NCBI GenBank assembly: GCA_015178975.1
Contig: WHVD01000013.1
Span: 1,116,001 to 1,180,000 of the forward strand
Source of the DNA: Hysterangium stoloniferum
Taxonomy: Eukaryota > Basidiomycota > Agaricomycetes > Hysterangiales > Hysterangiaceae
DNA: 64,000 nucleotides
Direction: 5' to 3'
Position 1 is the first letter of the stretch. The number at the start of each line of letters is the position of its first letter. Positions 20,426-31,188 of this stretch are shown one piece after another. The position numbers were made by a program, and so were the translations under genes. The notes under the pieces are model-generated. The model searched no databases. It was not told the origin of the DNA and worked only from the letters and a program-made list of their open reading frames with translations.

Positions 20426-21185
20426 GCACGACTTGTCACTAATGGACAGCATCAGAAGCATGGGCTAGATTCCTCTGAAACATTTGCCCTGACCACCAAC
20501 ATGACTACAATTCACACAGTCCTCACTATGGCAGCTTGTCAAAACTGGTAAGTCCACCAGGTCGACATCAAGAGTGCATATAATGTGAAGCTACATGATA
20601 ATATTTACATACATGCACCAACAGAATATCTCAAACCAGAGGATGAAGGAAAGGTCCTTAAACTTCTGCTGAGTTTGTATGGACTCAAACAGGGAGGATT
20701 TGAATGGTCAGAGGAGCTGGAGAAGTTTGTTTTAGACTTCGGATTCACCAGGTCACAAGTTGATCAAGCTGTATACTTCAGGAGAAAAATGGAAGAGCAC
20801 ATGGTCATCACAGTGTCAGTAGATGACATGACCATCACTTTCAAGTATCTCCAACGCACTTTGAAATTCAAGGCACAACTCTGAACAAGATTCAAGATCT
20901 CTGACCTGGGGGAGTTGAGTTGGTTATTAGGCCTCAAGGTTGAGTGTGACTGCCAAGCCTGCTCTATAGCAATATCACAGAAGGCATATATGGAAACCAT
21001 CCTAAAACATTTCTTACTTGGAGATGCAAAACCCATGCATATTCCGATGCACACAGGGAGTATAATTTCTATTGATCAATCTCCCTCCACTTCTGATGAA
21101 TTGAAGGACATGCAAGATGTTCCTTACCAGTGTGGAATAGTATCACTGATGTGCAGTCACAAGCACAAGCCCTGACATAGCATTC
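20426..21185 (+). pseudogene. Ty1/copia RT fragment, plus strand
   Basis: Copia-type reverse transcriptase: a DIKSAYN-like motif, LLSLYGLKQGGFEW, then VITVSVDDMTIT, and a connecting region with DLGELSWLLGLKVE. Fossil. Interrupted on the right by LTR-D; the RNase H side resumes at 23,733. Inverted duplicate of 59,659-60,424. Confidence 0.8.
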
Positions 21186-21902
21186 TGTGAGGTATCAGCA
21201 TTATCTCATAAGGTTCTCTTAATTTTCTTTGAATTATTTAATATTTTCTCGAATTTATTGTATTTTTATTATATTCTATTGTGAAATATAAGGCCAAGTT
21301 CCTTTTAACTTCACATAATAATAGCATATATGAGCTCATATAATGATATTATATCTTAGTTAATTAATTATAATTTATAACTAATTATTTATATTTTATT
21401 TACTTAGTTATTGCTTTTTAGCACAGTGCTTGCTCCAATGTGCATTTTTGGAGTCATGTGACCTATTAGATAAGCCCCCTATCATTCAGTCACGAATGTG
21501 ACTGTAACGACTTACTTGAGTCATTATTTGATTCCGCCTTAGTCTGATAAACTAACTGCAAGTACCTACACTTGCAGAATCTAGAACTCTGTCAGCAACT
21601 CTTGAACTTAGCTAATCATCTAAGTTCCCCCAGCCTCACAGCTACCCCTTAGGCTTATTAATTACATTAATTACATAATAAACTTAATAAGTATCTTACT
21701 GAAATCCCTGCCAACACTTAGATTATTCAAGGCCCATTCCTTAAGCTAGTGAATTAATCAAGTACAAGCACACAAGAAATTCAATACAAACTACTTTCTC
21801 TATTAATAAATTATTTAGCACCTTGTTAAATATCGATTAATAGCTACAAATAAGCATACAAGAATCTGAAGCTTTATACCAAGTCTCTGCTAAGTTACTG
21901 CA

Positions 21903-22659
21903 TGTTACAACCGGAATTCCCGCCAGACTCTGGGCACTAACCTATATGCACCAATTGTCAGTTTACCAGAATTCCTGCCAGACTCTGTACATCAGACTTG
22001 TCCACATTCGACTTCATTACATTGTGTATCAGTCACTGGAATACCTGCCAGACTCCATCCCTGTCTATGTCCGACCTCGTCCCACACATCAGTCACCAGA
22101 CCCCACTCAGAAAACCCGTCATCACTCTAACTGAGCCCCATTCCCATTCTAGTCAAATGACCTGTCACAATTTGGACTCCGCTCCGTCCAATTCCGTGTT
22201 TAAAACACCAAATTTGGTGTTTATCTTGTTTTATGTTTTGCTAGTTTCATTTTCATTATTACTGGATTTGGTATATTATTCATTCCACAGTCTATATAGT
22301 CTGGCAGATGTTGTACATACAATCCAGTCAGAAAATCAGCTTAGATTCTCCCCAGTAATCTAGTACATTTTCCACTCTAAACTCCTCTTTGAATTACACC
22401 GCTTTCACTAGTCGGAGCCCATGGGCTCCGACGCATCTATCACTCAACCTCCGACTTATTTACAGTATCTTGACTCCCTGACCTCTCAACCCATAACCGC
22501 TTGACCCACAAACTCCACCCAGACTCCCCGGGACTCCCGTCCACCCGTTTGAAATTGGACAACACAATCTCGTGAGGGTGCAGCCTATAAGCTGAAGCCA
22601 AGTCCTACCAGATTTCCTGCGGGTTTCTCCAGAAACCCTCCATGTACGCACCCTTAACA
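21903..22659 (-). mobile_element. Solitary LTR-C (757 bp)
   Basis: TGTTACAACC...CCCTTAACA with target duplication CTGCA (21898-21902, 22660-22664). The inverted copy has an LTR-C at the same site (duplication CGCAG at 56,366 and 58,938), so it predates the large inverted duplication. Shared hairpin in minus orientation near 22,580-22,610. Confidence 0.87.
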
Positions 22660-22867
22660 CTGCACATATACTCAGCTTTTAGCCCCTATTCTCAAGGAAT
22701 AGTTCTTTTATTTGCTAAAAGAGTCATATATTGTTTTATTGAACCTTTCAATAATCAAAATAAGCATTGACTTGAGTTGTTTAAGCTTAATAGTGCAGCT
22801 CATTAATCTATCAGTATTTAAATTACTGGACCTTTGCTTGTTTTATTGTTGAAGCTCTGTGACACTA

Positions 22868-23682
22868 TTTTATGACCGGAAATCCTGCCGGACTCCGGGC
22901 ACTAACTTATATGCACCTGCACCCTATACGCACCCATTATCAGTTCACCGGAATTCCCACCAGACTCCATACATCAGACTCGTCTACATTTGTCTTCGTT
23001 ACATTATGTTTCAGCCACCGGAAAACCCACTGGACTCCGTTCTGTCTATGTCCGACCTTGTCCCGCACATCAGTCACCATACCCCACTCAGTAAAACCCG
23101 TCACCTCTCTAACGGAGCCCCATTCCCATTTTAGTCAAATGACCTGTCACGATTCGGACTCCGCTCCCGCTCCATTTCCCATTATGGTTCATGATTTGTC
23201 ACTATTCGGACTCCGCTCCATTCTGTCCCATTCCTAACACCAATTTGGTGTTTACTATTCCCGTTTTATGTTTTGCTCACTTCATTTCATTATTACTGGA
23301 TTCAGTATGACATTTACTCCACGGTCTATTTAAACTGCCAGATGTTGTACATACAATCCAGTCAAAAAATTGGCTTAGATTTCCCCCAGTAATCTAATAC
23401 ATTTTCCCACTCTAATCCCTACTTGAATTACACCGCTCACACTAGTCAGAGCCCACGGGCTCTGGCGCATCTATCTCTCTCACACCATCTCGACTCACAA
23501 CCCACGACCTCCGACCAATGACCTCTCGACCACGACCCCTGCATGGACTCCCCGGGATTCCCGTCCGCCCGTCTGAAATTGGACGACACGATCTAGCGAG
23601 GGTGCAGCCTATAAGCTGAAGCCAAGTCCTACCGGATATTCCGCGGGTTTCTCCGGAGACCCGCCCTGTACATATCCTAACA
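22868..23682 (-). mobile_element. Solitary LTR-C-like (815 bp), private to this copy
   Basis: Starts TTTTATGACC (aligning with the TGTTACAACC start of LTR-C) and ends ATCCTAACA. Target duplication CACTA at 22863-22867 and 23683-23687. Empty sites occur in the inverted copy (about 56,160) and in the other LTR-D (about 51,428), so it arrived after the duplication. It is the most CpG-rich LTR-C relative here. Confidence 0.85.
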
Positions 23683-23732
23683 CACTATAGCATATATTGA
23701 GCTATCTAAGAGAAACCCCTGAATACATTACA

Positions 23733-23810
23733 CATTCCCTGTTGCAATCTTATCACAATTTATGTGAAGCCCTGGATGTACCCATTGGGAAGCAGTAAAG
23801 GATGTTATCT
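23733..23810 (+). pseudogene. Copia fossil, RNase H-side remnant
   Basis: A short remnant with an LSQFM-like motif and a HWEAVK-like stretch, typical of the copia RT/RNase H connection, continuing the copia copy interrupted by LTR-D. It ends at the right arm of element IR (GGCAATTAAG, 23,811). Confidence 0.5.
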
Positions 23811-24115
23811 GGCAATTAAGACATAATAACATGATATGTACAGTGAGGGACAAAAGCCTTCCAATGATTTTTAGTTGTGCAAGGATTCTTGAATAGCTCA
23901 AGAACCACTAGAAATACAGATCTGAAATTTGGTGGTTGGTTAGGTCTATATGTTATGTATATGCCCTTAAAATATTATGACATAAGCATTAGTATTTCCC
24001 ACACTATAAATAAAATAATAACAATATCACATTGGAAGGGTTTTGTCGCAGTCACATGATTGGCACAAAACCTTATTGATTTTCTGCAAATAAGGGTTTG
24101 TTTAATCATGTGACC

Positions 24116-24936
24116 TGTTAAGGGTGTGTACATGGAGGGTTTCCGGAGAAACCTGCAGGAAATCTGGTAGGACTTGGCTTCAGCTTATAAGCTGCACCCT
24201 CGTGAGATTGTATTGTCCAATTTCAAATGGGCAGACGGGAATCCCAGGGAGTCCAGGTGGAGTTCGTGGGTTGAGGGGTTGGGGGTCGAGAGGTTGGGGA
24301 GTCGAGATAAATAAATCGGAGGTTGAGAGATAGATGTGTTGGAGCCCGTGGGCTCTGACTAGCGAGAGTGGTGTAATTCAAAGAGGAGTTTAGAGTGGAA
24401 AATGTACTAGATTACTGGGGAGAATCTAAGCTGATGTTCTGACTGGATTGTATGTACAACATCTGCCAGACTACATAGACTGTGGAATGAATAACATACC
24501 AAATCCAGTAATAGTGAAAACTAAACTAGCAAACATAAAACGAGATAAGTAAACACCAAATTTGGTGTTAGGAATGGGACAGAACAGAGCAGGATCCGAA
24601 TTGTGACAGGTCATAAACCATAATGGGAAATGGAGTGGGAGTGGAGTCCAAATCGTGACAGGTCATTTGACTAAAGTGGGAACAGGGCTCAGTTAGAGGG
24701 ATGACAGGTTTTCTGAGCGGGGTCCAGTGACTGATGTGTGGGACAAGGTCGGACATAGGCAGGGGTGGAGTCCAGTGGGTATTCTGGTGACTGATACACG
24801 ACATAACAAAGTCGAGTGTGGACAAGTCTGACATACGGATCTGGTGGGAATTCTGGTAAACTGACAATTAGTGTGTATAGGGTGTGGGTGCATATAAGTT
24901 AATGCCCAGAGTCTGGTGGGAATTCCAGTTGTAACA
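24116..24936 (+). mobile_element. Solitary LTR-C (821 bp) inside Tc1
   Basis: TGTTAAGGGTG...GTTGTAACA with target duplication TGACC (24111-24115, 24937-24941). All three Tc1 copies in the window carry LTR-C at this same position, so they descend from one LTR-bearing Tc1 locus. Shared hairpin at about 24,175-24,200. Confidence 0.9.
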
Positions 24937-25013
24937 TGACCTATCAGAATTATATATATATAGCTGTTCACTTTCTAATTCAACATCATCCCCACAACTC
25001 AACATTCTACACC

Positions 25014-25517
25014 ATGAAAGCTCTTACTCCTGCTCAGGTTAGCCACATTCTCACATTGATCAATAAGGGCAGGTCTGCTTCTCAGATCTCTGCAATCACT
25101 AGCAGAGGTCTGTCTACTATATCCAGGAATTCACTTTACCCATTGCCCATCACATGCCAAAGCACCTGGTGGCCATCCATGCAAGCTTTCTCCCTCAGAT
25201 CTTCATTATTACATCCAACAAATCACTTCTCAGAAGGCAGAACATGCCACTGAGGTCACCAAAATCCTTCAAAATATGACTGGAGAGTCCATTTCAGTGA
25301 AGACTGTTTATAGAGCACTCAAGAAGGCTGGAATGAGGGCTGTGGTGAAGAGAAAAAGGCTTTTACTCACTAAGAGGCATAGGAAGGCAAAGATGGACTT
25401 TGCTCTGGCACACAAGGACTGGACTGTGGATGATTGGAAGAGGGTTGTTTGGTCAGATGACAACAAAAATCAATTGTTTGGGGTCAGATGGGAGGAAGTG
25501 GGTGTGGAAAAGGGCAG
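25014..25517 (+). pseudogene. Tc1/mariner transposase, N-terminal half (broken)
   Basis: ATG at 25,014 gives MKALTPAQVSHILTLINKG and QISAITSRGLSTISR, a helix-turn-helix DNA-binding domain. A 1-nt insertion near 25,130, compared with the copy at 54,837, shifts the frame. From 25,276 it continues with SVKTVYRALKKAGMR and WKRVVWSDDN, which holds the first catalytic Asp. Truncated soon after; the second and third catalytic residues are missing. Would encode DDE cut-and-paste transposase; inactive. Confidence 0.85.
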
Positions 25518-27213
25518 AGTGGGGAAAGGATTAATGGTCAAAGAGAAGATTGATCCTATCACTATAGGATATGGGTTTTTATGTATGTAGTCAAGGTGAA
25601 TGTGGGGGAAGAACAAAGAACCACATGATCAGGCACAAGGGCACTACTCAACAATCAAGTGGCGGAACAATGAGTGGTTGATGGGAGAGGTTGGTGATGA
25701 CATATGTGGTAAGGTGGCCAGGCTTACAAAGGGAAGCCATTGCAATGCTATTTCACTGGATATTAAATAGCCTCTCATAAGGCCAAAAATATACATACAT
25801 ATATAGATCCATACAATATCATACACATATCATGTTATTATGTGCTAATTGCGACTCATTCTGGAGATATGGCACAATTTGTCTGTGGCTGGATTTTTTT
25901 TAAATTTTGAACTCTGCCTTAGGTACTCGGAACAGCTGTAAACAATAATCACAGTGCATTTGAATTTACAATGATACATAATGTTGTTGGTAATCAACCT
26001 GACATTCCTAGAATATTATAGAATATCTTGGGACATACTTAACATAGCTTTAGTAATATCTCTGTCATCCCTCCCAGAACCTTCTCCCCATAGATATATA
26101 TAATCCCCAGTAGTTCACTCACAGATTCAAGCCAAGTTAGATTCTAATATCTACTGTGGTCTTTTCAAGTTCCCAATAAATGTATTTGTACAATGTGAGA
26201 GTGAATTAAGACAGGGAAAACCAGCATTGGGTGTGATGTTGATGTGTAGTATCAAATGGGCCCACTATTGGTCCAGACGTCAAGTAAATTATCGCCTTTG
26301 TCATTAGGCTCCCTACATTGTGATTTGGTAATATTTGACCTTATTGTTGTCCATATCCCATTGTTGTCCACTAGTATATAATCTGTATATGTGGATTTTG
26401 AATAAAGTAGTGGTTAGTTCCCCATCACTCATTCTAGTGTCTGTCTGTGCCCACAGCAGATACTAGTCTTACAGCGCAAAGATGCACCCTTTTAAGTAGA
26501 TTTTTATTTGACAGCCCCTCTCCTTCATGACCTGTAGGAAACACATGTCGATTTTTGCCTCAGCTGTTATCTATTTTTCTAAAATTATCAAGATATCGCC
26601 ACAGAAAAATAGTAATGCCATTCCGTATTCTGAATTGTGGTGATGCTAGAGCCAATGACTATGAGACAAGGACCTTCTGTCACATGGGTGTGAGCACAAA
26701 GCAAGCCAGAACAAAGGTAGATATAAGATAGACCATCAGGCATGTACTAATGATGTCAGAAAAGAAGGAAATAACTTCGAGTTGAGGTGTGGACCTGAGA
26801 AACCACGTGGATGTCAGTCTTTTCATGGGAAATACCGCTCCATAGTGGATGACTCTCCGTAGCACTAAACCTCTAAGTTTCTAATTCAAACTGACAGCTG
26901 TGACAGGTGACAGGGTTTAGAACTTGCTGTTAAAACTGTAGAGCCAATTTCCATAAAATAGAAAATTAGATATATATGATTGGACCGTCATATCCCATTG
27001 TTGTGACCTTCTAATGTCACCACTCATGTCACAGCGCCATATATACCTTTAATACATTCAGCGTTCATGGATGTATACAAAATAATGAATGACAAGTCAG
27101 AAGATGAGCAGGAGGATCAAGAACATGCATATGGGCTTATATGTATGTTTTAATGCATTTTTAGATAGCTCAAATACAATGGCTGAGATATCACAACCAT
27201 GTAGGCATGACTC

Positions 27214-28467
27214 TAGCCGGTGAATTGGAAAAACGTAGAGAACGTGCTGAACACTGAAACCCCGTACACCTTTACCTTACATGTCCAGATTTGCCTCCTC
27301 CGCAAGGGGACACGGCCTGGCAGCATATGTGGACTGCTCAAAATGACCATGCATTCATAACCACGATGGGTTTTGATGTGAAAACATTCAATCATATTCT
27401 CAAATCTGGGTTTGAGATACACTGGAATACCATACCTGTGGAACGATCAGATATCAGTCAGTATGCTGCTCCCTGCCCCAAAAGCGGTCCTTGAATGCTG
27501 CTGGAGGACTAGGATTGGTATTGCATTTCATTCATTCTTGCATGGTTCAAACAAGCTTGCAACAAATTTTTGGATTGATCCCATCAACAGTCGACTGGTA
27601 TCTGAAATTTTCACTAAATATACTTGAGATGACACTCAATGATATGTCTGAGGCACTCATCATCTGGCCAAATCCTGCAAAAATGCAGTCATTTCAAAAT
27701 ATGATTGTTGCTCATCACACCCTGCTTGTGGGAGCATTTGGAAGTATTGATGGATTGAAATTACCAGTTGAAGTCCCAGATGATCCATTGATGGAAAATG
27801 CAACCTACTGTGGCTGGACTCATAATCATTATTCTAATCAAGTCTTTGTCTTTGGACCAGATGGTAGGTTAAAGGCTTGATCTTTCTAAAAGTATTCCAT
27901 TTACATATATTCTAATTATTTAGGTACCATTCTCGAAGCAGTGCTCAATGCGCCTGGTAGCTGGCATGATTTGCATGTTGCTCGTCCAATTTATGAGCAA
28001 TTGTGGAATAACACACCAGATGAATTTTATTTGGTTGCAGATGCTGCTTTTCCCCGAGGTGCTCAAAGCATTCAGAACAAGATCAAAGCTCCACTGAAGT
28101 CTGGTGATCGATTGCCACAATCTCACTTGGGACGCTTTGTACAACTAGCAGTTGATAGGGAACTACTTTCATATCGGCAGACAGCTGAGTGGGGTATGCA
28201 AGCATTACAAGGCGGATTTGGTCGACTTCGTGTGCCTTTTCCTGTGGATCCTTCTCATTACAATTACTTCGTGTTATCACTCGAGCATTCAATCTTCGGG
28301 TATGTTGTGTTGGTATCAACCAGATTCGTGCAGTGTATTGTGATATCTGGCGAGAGGCTGAGGGAGATGATGTTTATTCAAATTTTTCATCAATGCTCAT
28401 GAGCGATATTCGCAAGAATGATCGTGTAGCATGCTTCCATACAATGGCTGTTGAGATACAGCAATAG
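27214..28467 (+). pseudogene. PIF-Harbinger (HARBI1-type) transposase, DDE superfamily
   Basis: Cut-and-paste transposase/nuclease, a DDE_Tnp_4-like protein. Seen in order: RAFITTMGFD-type N-terminal region (here HAFITTMGFDVKTFN, 27,340-27,390); QQIFGLIPSTVDWYL; GSIDGLKLPVEVP with the first catalytic Asp; TYCGWTHNHYSN; an intron at 27,864-27,923 (splice gives GPDG-TILEAV); APGSWHD; EFYLVADAAFP with the second Asp; TAEWGMQALQGGFGRLR with the Glu; NQIRAVYCDIW near the end. Compared with the family it has frameshifts near 27,490 and near 28,280, and a stop before the N-terminal homology, so it is probably inactive. It converges with the Myb-like gene on the other strand, the usual Harbinger layout. 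Confidence 0.85.
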
Positions 28468-28592
28468 TTTTAGATCAGTAAACATTTTCTTGGGTCTAGT
28501 ATAGACAATTAAAAACATGTTATAGAGTAGTATTTAGTGGTACACAAGAAATGGAGTGCGGTTATCAAGAAATAGAAGCTATTTATCTCTAA

Positions 28593-29775
28593 TCAAAATA
28601 GCTTGTTGTCATGAATGGCAATGTCAGGGGTGACAAATCGGGTATGGAGAACAGGAGAAGGGGAGTGACGAGGATAATGATGCAGTGGGGAGCGGATCGT
28701 TGGAACATGGGCATTGGTCATATTGAACTGATGGTGTGAGGGTTGTGGATAGTGGGGCTGGTTACGCAACATCTCAAACATCTGTAAATCCCTCTCTGCC
28801 ATATCTACACGTCTAGTCTCATGATCCACATCCTGCTGTAACTGCCTAATCTGGCCCTCTGCCTCACGAAGTTGAGTCGTTAGAGAATGTAATTGAAAAT
28901 TTTCAAATCTACGAGCCTGACAGTTGTCTTCTCGTGTTGCCTGAACCTCTGGATCAAAGACACGTGCTATGTTGGCCAATGTACCACGAAGCTGTGAGGA
29001 TGTTGTGCGTAATCCACATCCCTCTGATTGTGGTTCATGTTTGAGTTGATGGGCAATGTAGCTCTTCGTTTTGTGTTTAATTGGTGAACATGCAGGTGAA
29101 TGGTCAGATGAGATGACAATCACATCCTCTTCCATCTCTTCATCACATACAACATCAGATGCGACTCAGTTGTTGATGTAATGCTCAATCTGATGAGCAC
29201 GCTCTATCTCCCATGGACATTCTGAATTTCCAGTTGGTTTCGTTACACGTACCAACTAGAAGTTGTATGATATTAGGTGTGGTTGTGGGAGTTTGTTAAT
29301 AACATACCTTTTTGAAATGTTTCTCCACCACATCAGCCCCTCTAATTGGCCGTCCATTTGAAACAGCCAAGTCTCAAACCTATCATAAACTAATGCCCAT
29401 TCCTTAGGTCCAGCTGGCAAGATCTCTTCTGTGAATTCCATCAGTGCCTCGAGATCAGCCTGACTCCACTTTTTTGCCCCCAGTGCTCTACCCTGCCTTA
29501 GAGATAAACCTTCATCCCCCACATCATCCTCATAGTCATCATCAAAAGTATCCTGATTTCTCTTTGATACAGGCTCATTTCCATGTCCTCCACGTCCCCT
29601 ATGACCTGCAGGGGCAGTACGCTTCCTTGGTCTGGTAGTCACGTTGTGTTTTGCTCTCATAGAGATAGCTGCGATTGTTGGGTCAGGCAGGTCATTCTCG
29701 TCAGATGCACCTTGTGGAAAAATGAACGTTTTGTTGGTGGGGTGGGGCTTAGGCTTTGTTGGTATTGAATGATCA
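28593..29775 (-). pseudogene. Harbinger-associated Myb/SANT-like DNA-binding protein
   Basis: Second gene of the Harbinger element. In this superfamily a Myb-like protein binds the ends and helps the transposase enter the nucleus. Minus strand: a low-complexity basic N-terminus (PRKRTAPAGHRGRGG, an NLS-like stretch), an acidic patch, then a SANT-like domain (KKWSQADLEALMEFTEEILP, AGPKEWALVYDRFETW), ISKR at an intron (GTATGT near 29,310 to CTTCTAG near 29,262), LVRVTKPTGNSECPWEIERAHQ, and a C-terminal coiled-coil-like region (REAEGQIRQLQQDVDHETR). One in-frame TGA lies in VASD-proximal sequence at about 29,165, where a CGA codon would fit, consistent with CpG decay. The upstream start is uncertain; in-frame protein-like sequence extends beyond the Met at 29,660. 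Confidence 0.78.
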
Positions 29776-30471
29776 ATGTGTGTGGACGAGAAGTTGGAAG
29801 GAGAGAGGGGGAGAGATGGACGACGTTCTTGGATTCAGGGAGGGCTGATCAGTAGGATGGATTGAACTTGTGTAAGAGAATGATGTTGGCTCCGATCTTT
29901 GCTGGCTCCAAGTGGGGGGAGTAGGAAATAACGAATTGAGAGGGGGAAGTCGAGTTGTACATGTCGGTAGGGGCATCCAGCTTGGTGGAAGGAAAGGATA
30001 CAGAGTGTGTTGGACATGGTTCAAAGGTGCTGTAAGACATTTAAAAGGAATAGTAAAGCAGAGACGTTACCACCATTGCAAGCTTGACTCATATTTCAAT
30101 CTACAGCCTATATGTTTGTAACCTTTGTATTTATTTGTGTAAATTGTTTGACGCATTTCACTGAATGTTAAATAATGTTTTGCTCACCAGTAAACCTTAA
30201 AGGACTTTCCAGACAAAAAGGGTATAGCAATGAACGAAGCAGAAGTCACAGCTGCAGACCGATACATAGAAGGCAGCCAGGTGGCAGCAGTGGAAGCAAA
30301 TGACTGAAAAGGATATATAGATTAATATATGACACATTGAGAATTAGGTACTCACAAAAATTTTGAACAAGGGTCCTGACCCTCATTCATAATTTTTCGT
30401 TTAGGATGAATCATCCACCTTCGAAAGGTGACATGACAGCTTCCCTGTCGTCGCTTAATGATGATGACTCT

Positions 30472-31188
30472 CCGTAGCCCTAGAATCCTAAATTCTCAGT
30501 TCTAAGTGATACTGCCGGTATGCTGATCGTTAAGCGATGACAGGGAAGCTGTCACATCACCTTTCAAAGGTGGATGATTTGTCCTAAACAAAAAATTACA
30601 AATGAGGGTCAGGACCCTTGTTCATAATTTTTGTGAGTACCTAATTTTTCAGTGTGTCATATATTAATCCATCTATCCTTTTCAGTCATTTGCTTCCGCC
30701 CTGCCACCTGGCCCTCTGTATCTGGTCTGCAGCTGCGACTCCTGCTTTGTTCATTGCTATACCCTTTTTGTCTGGAAAGTCCTTTAAGGTTTACTGGTAA
30801 GCAAATACATTATTTAAAGTTCAGTGAAATGCGTCAAACAATTTACGCAAATAGATACAAAGGTTAGAAACATATAGGGGGGCTGTAGATTGAAATACAA
30901 GTGAGGCTTTCAACTTGCTATTCATTTTGAATGTCTTACAGCACCCTTTGAACCATGTCCTGCACATGAACACTGAATGTATTGAAGGTAAATATGGCGC
31001 TGTGACATGAGAGGTGGCATTAGAAGGTCACAACAATGGGATGGCTATGACGGTTTAGTCATATACATCTAATCCCCCATTTTATGGAAATTGGCTCTAC
31101 GGTTTAATAGCAAGTTCTAGCCCATGTCACCTGTCACAGCTGTCAGTTTGAATTAGAAACTTAGTTTTAGTGCTACGGAGAGTCATCC
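30472..31188 (-). mobile_element. Harbinger-derived MITE (717 bp) forming the right part of the composite
   Basis: Reverse complement of the free-standing MITE at 48,780-49,500, with matching termini. Contains both ends of the Harbinger family and no coding sequence. Two copies of a segment (GACTTTCCAGACAAAAAGGG and the AGTCATTTGCTTCC region) lie in opposite orientation at about 30,200-30,460 and 30,480-30,800, because the autonomous-type element shares its right end with the MITE. Confidence 0.85.

Larger units (their letters stand above)
21186..23732 (+). mobile_element. Solitary LTR-D inserted in copia fossil, itself carrying two LTR-C copies
   Basis: TGTGAGGTATCAG...ACATTACA with target duplication CATTC (21181-21185, 23733-23737). 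The same insertion and duplication occur in the inverted copy (56,118-59,653). Without the two nested LTR-C copies it is about 965 bp, shorter than the 1,347-bp copy at 50,132. Confidence 0.85.
23841..25517 (+). mobile_element. Tc1/mariner element, 3'-truncated, with nested LTR-C
   Basis: Begins at a TA with CAGTGAGGGACAAAA and a ~210-bp terminal segment whose inner edge (CATTGGAAGGGTTTTG, near 24,030) is the reverse complement of its outer edge. A nested LTR-C follows, then the 5' half of the transposase gene. Broken at about 25,517 inside the gene, where element IR sequence (GTGGGGAAAGG) joins at a short shared AGAGTGGGG. The inverted duplicate of this element is complete at 52,642-56,009. 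Confidence 0.85.
26847..31188 (+). mobile_element. PIF-Harbinger composite: autonomous-type element fused to an inverted MITE
   Basis: Outer ends are GGATGACTCTCCGTAG and its complement, flanked by the 3-bp duplication AGT (26844-26846, 31189-31191); a 3-bp target duplication is typical of Harbinger. The left 3.6 kb has the two standard convergent genes (transposase plus, Myb-like minus). Its own right end lacks the last ~60 bp and is joined at about 30,472 to a ~717-bp MITE in opposite orientation. The composite therefore ends in two copies of the same (left-type) terminus. The empty target ACTATGGAGCGG is at about 6,477. Confidence 0.87.

Noticed and set aside
21240-21420. AT-rich tract as a centromere or origin
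   Set aside because: It is internal to LTR-D and recurs in its other copies (50,200; 59,450).
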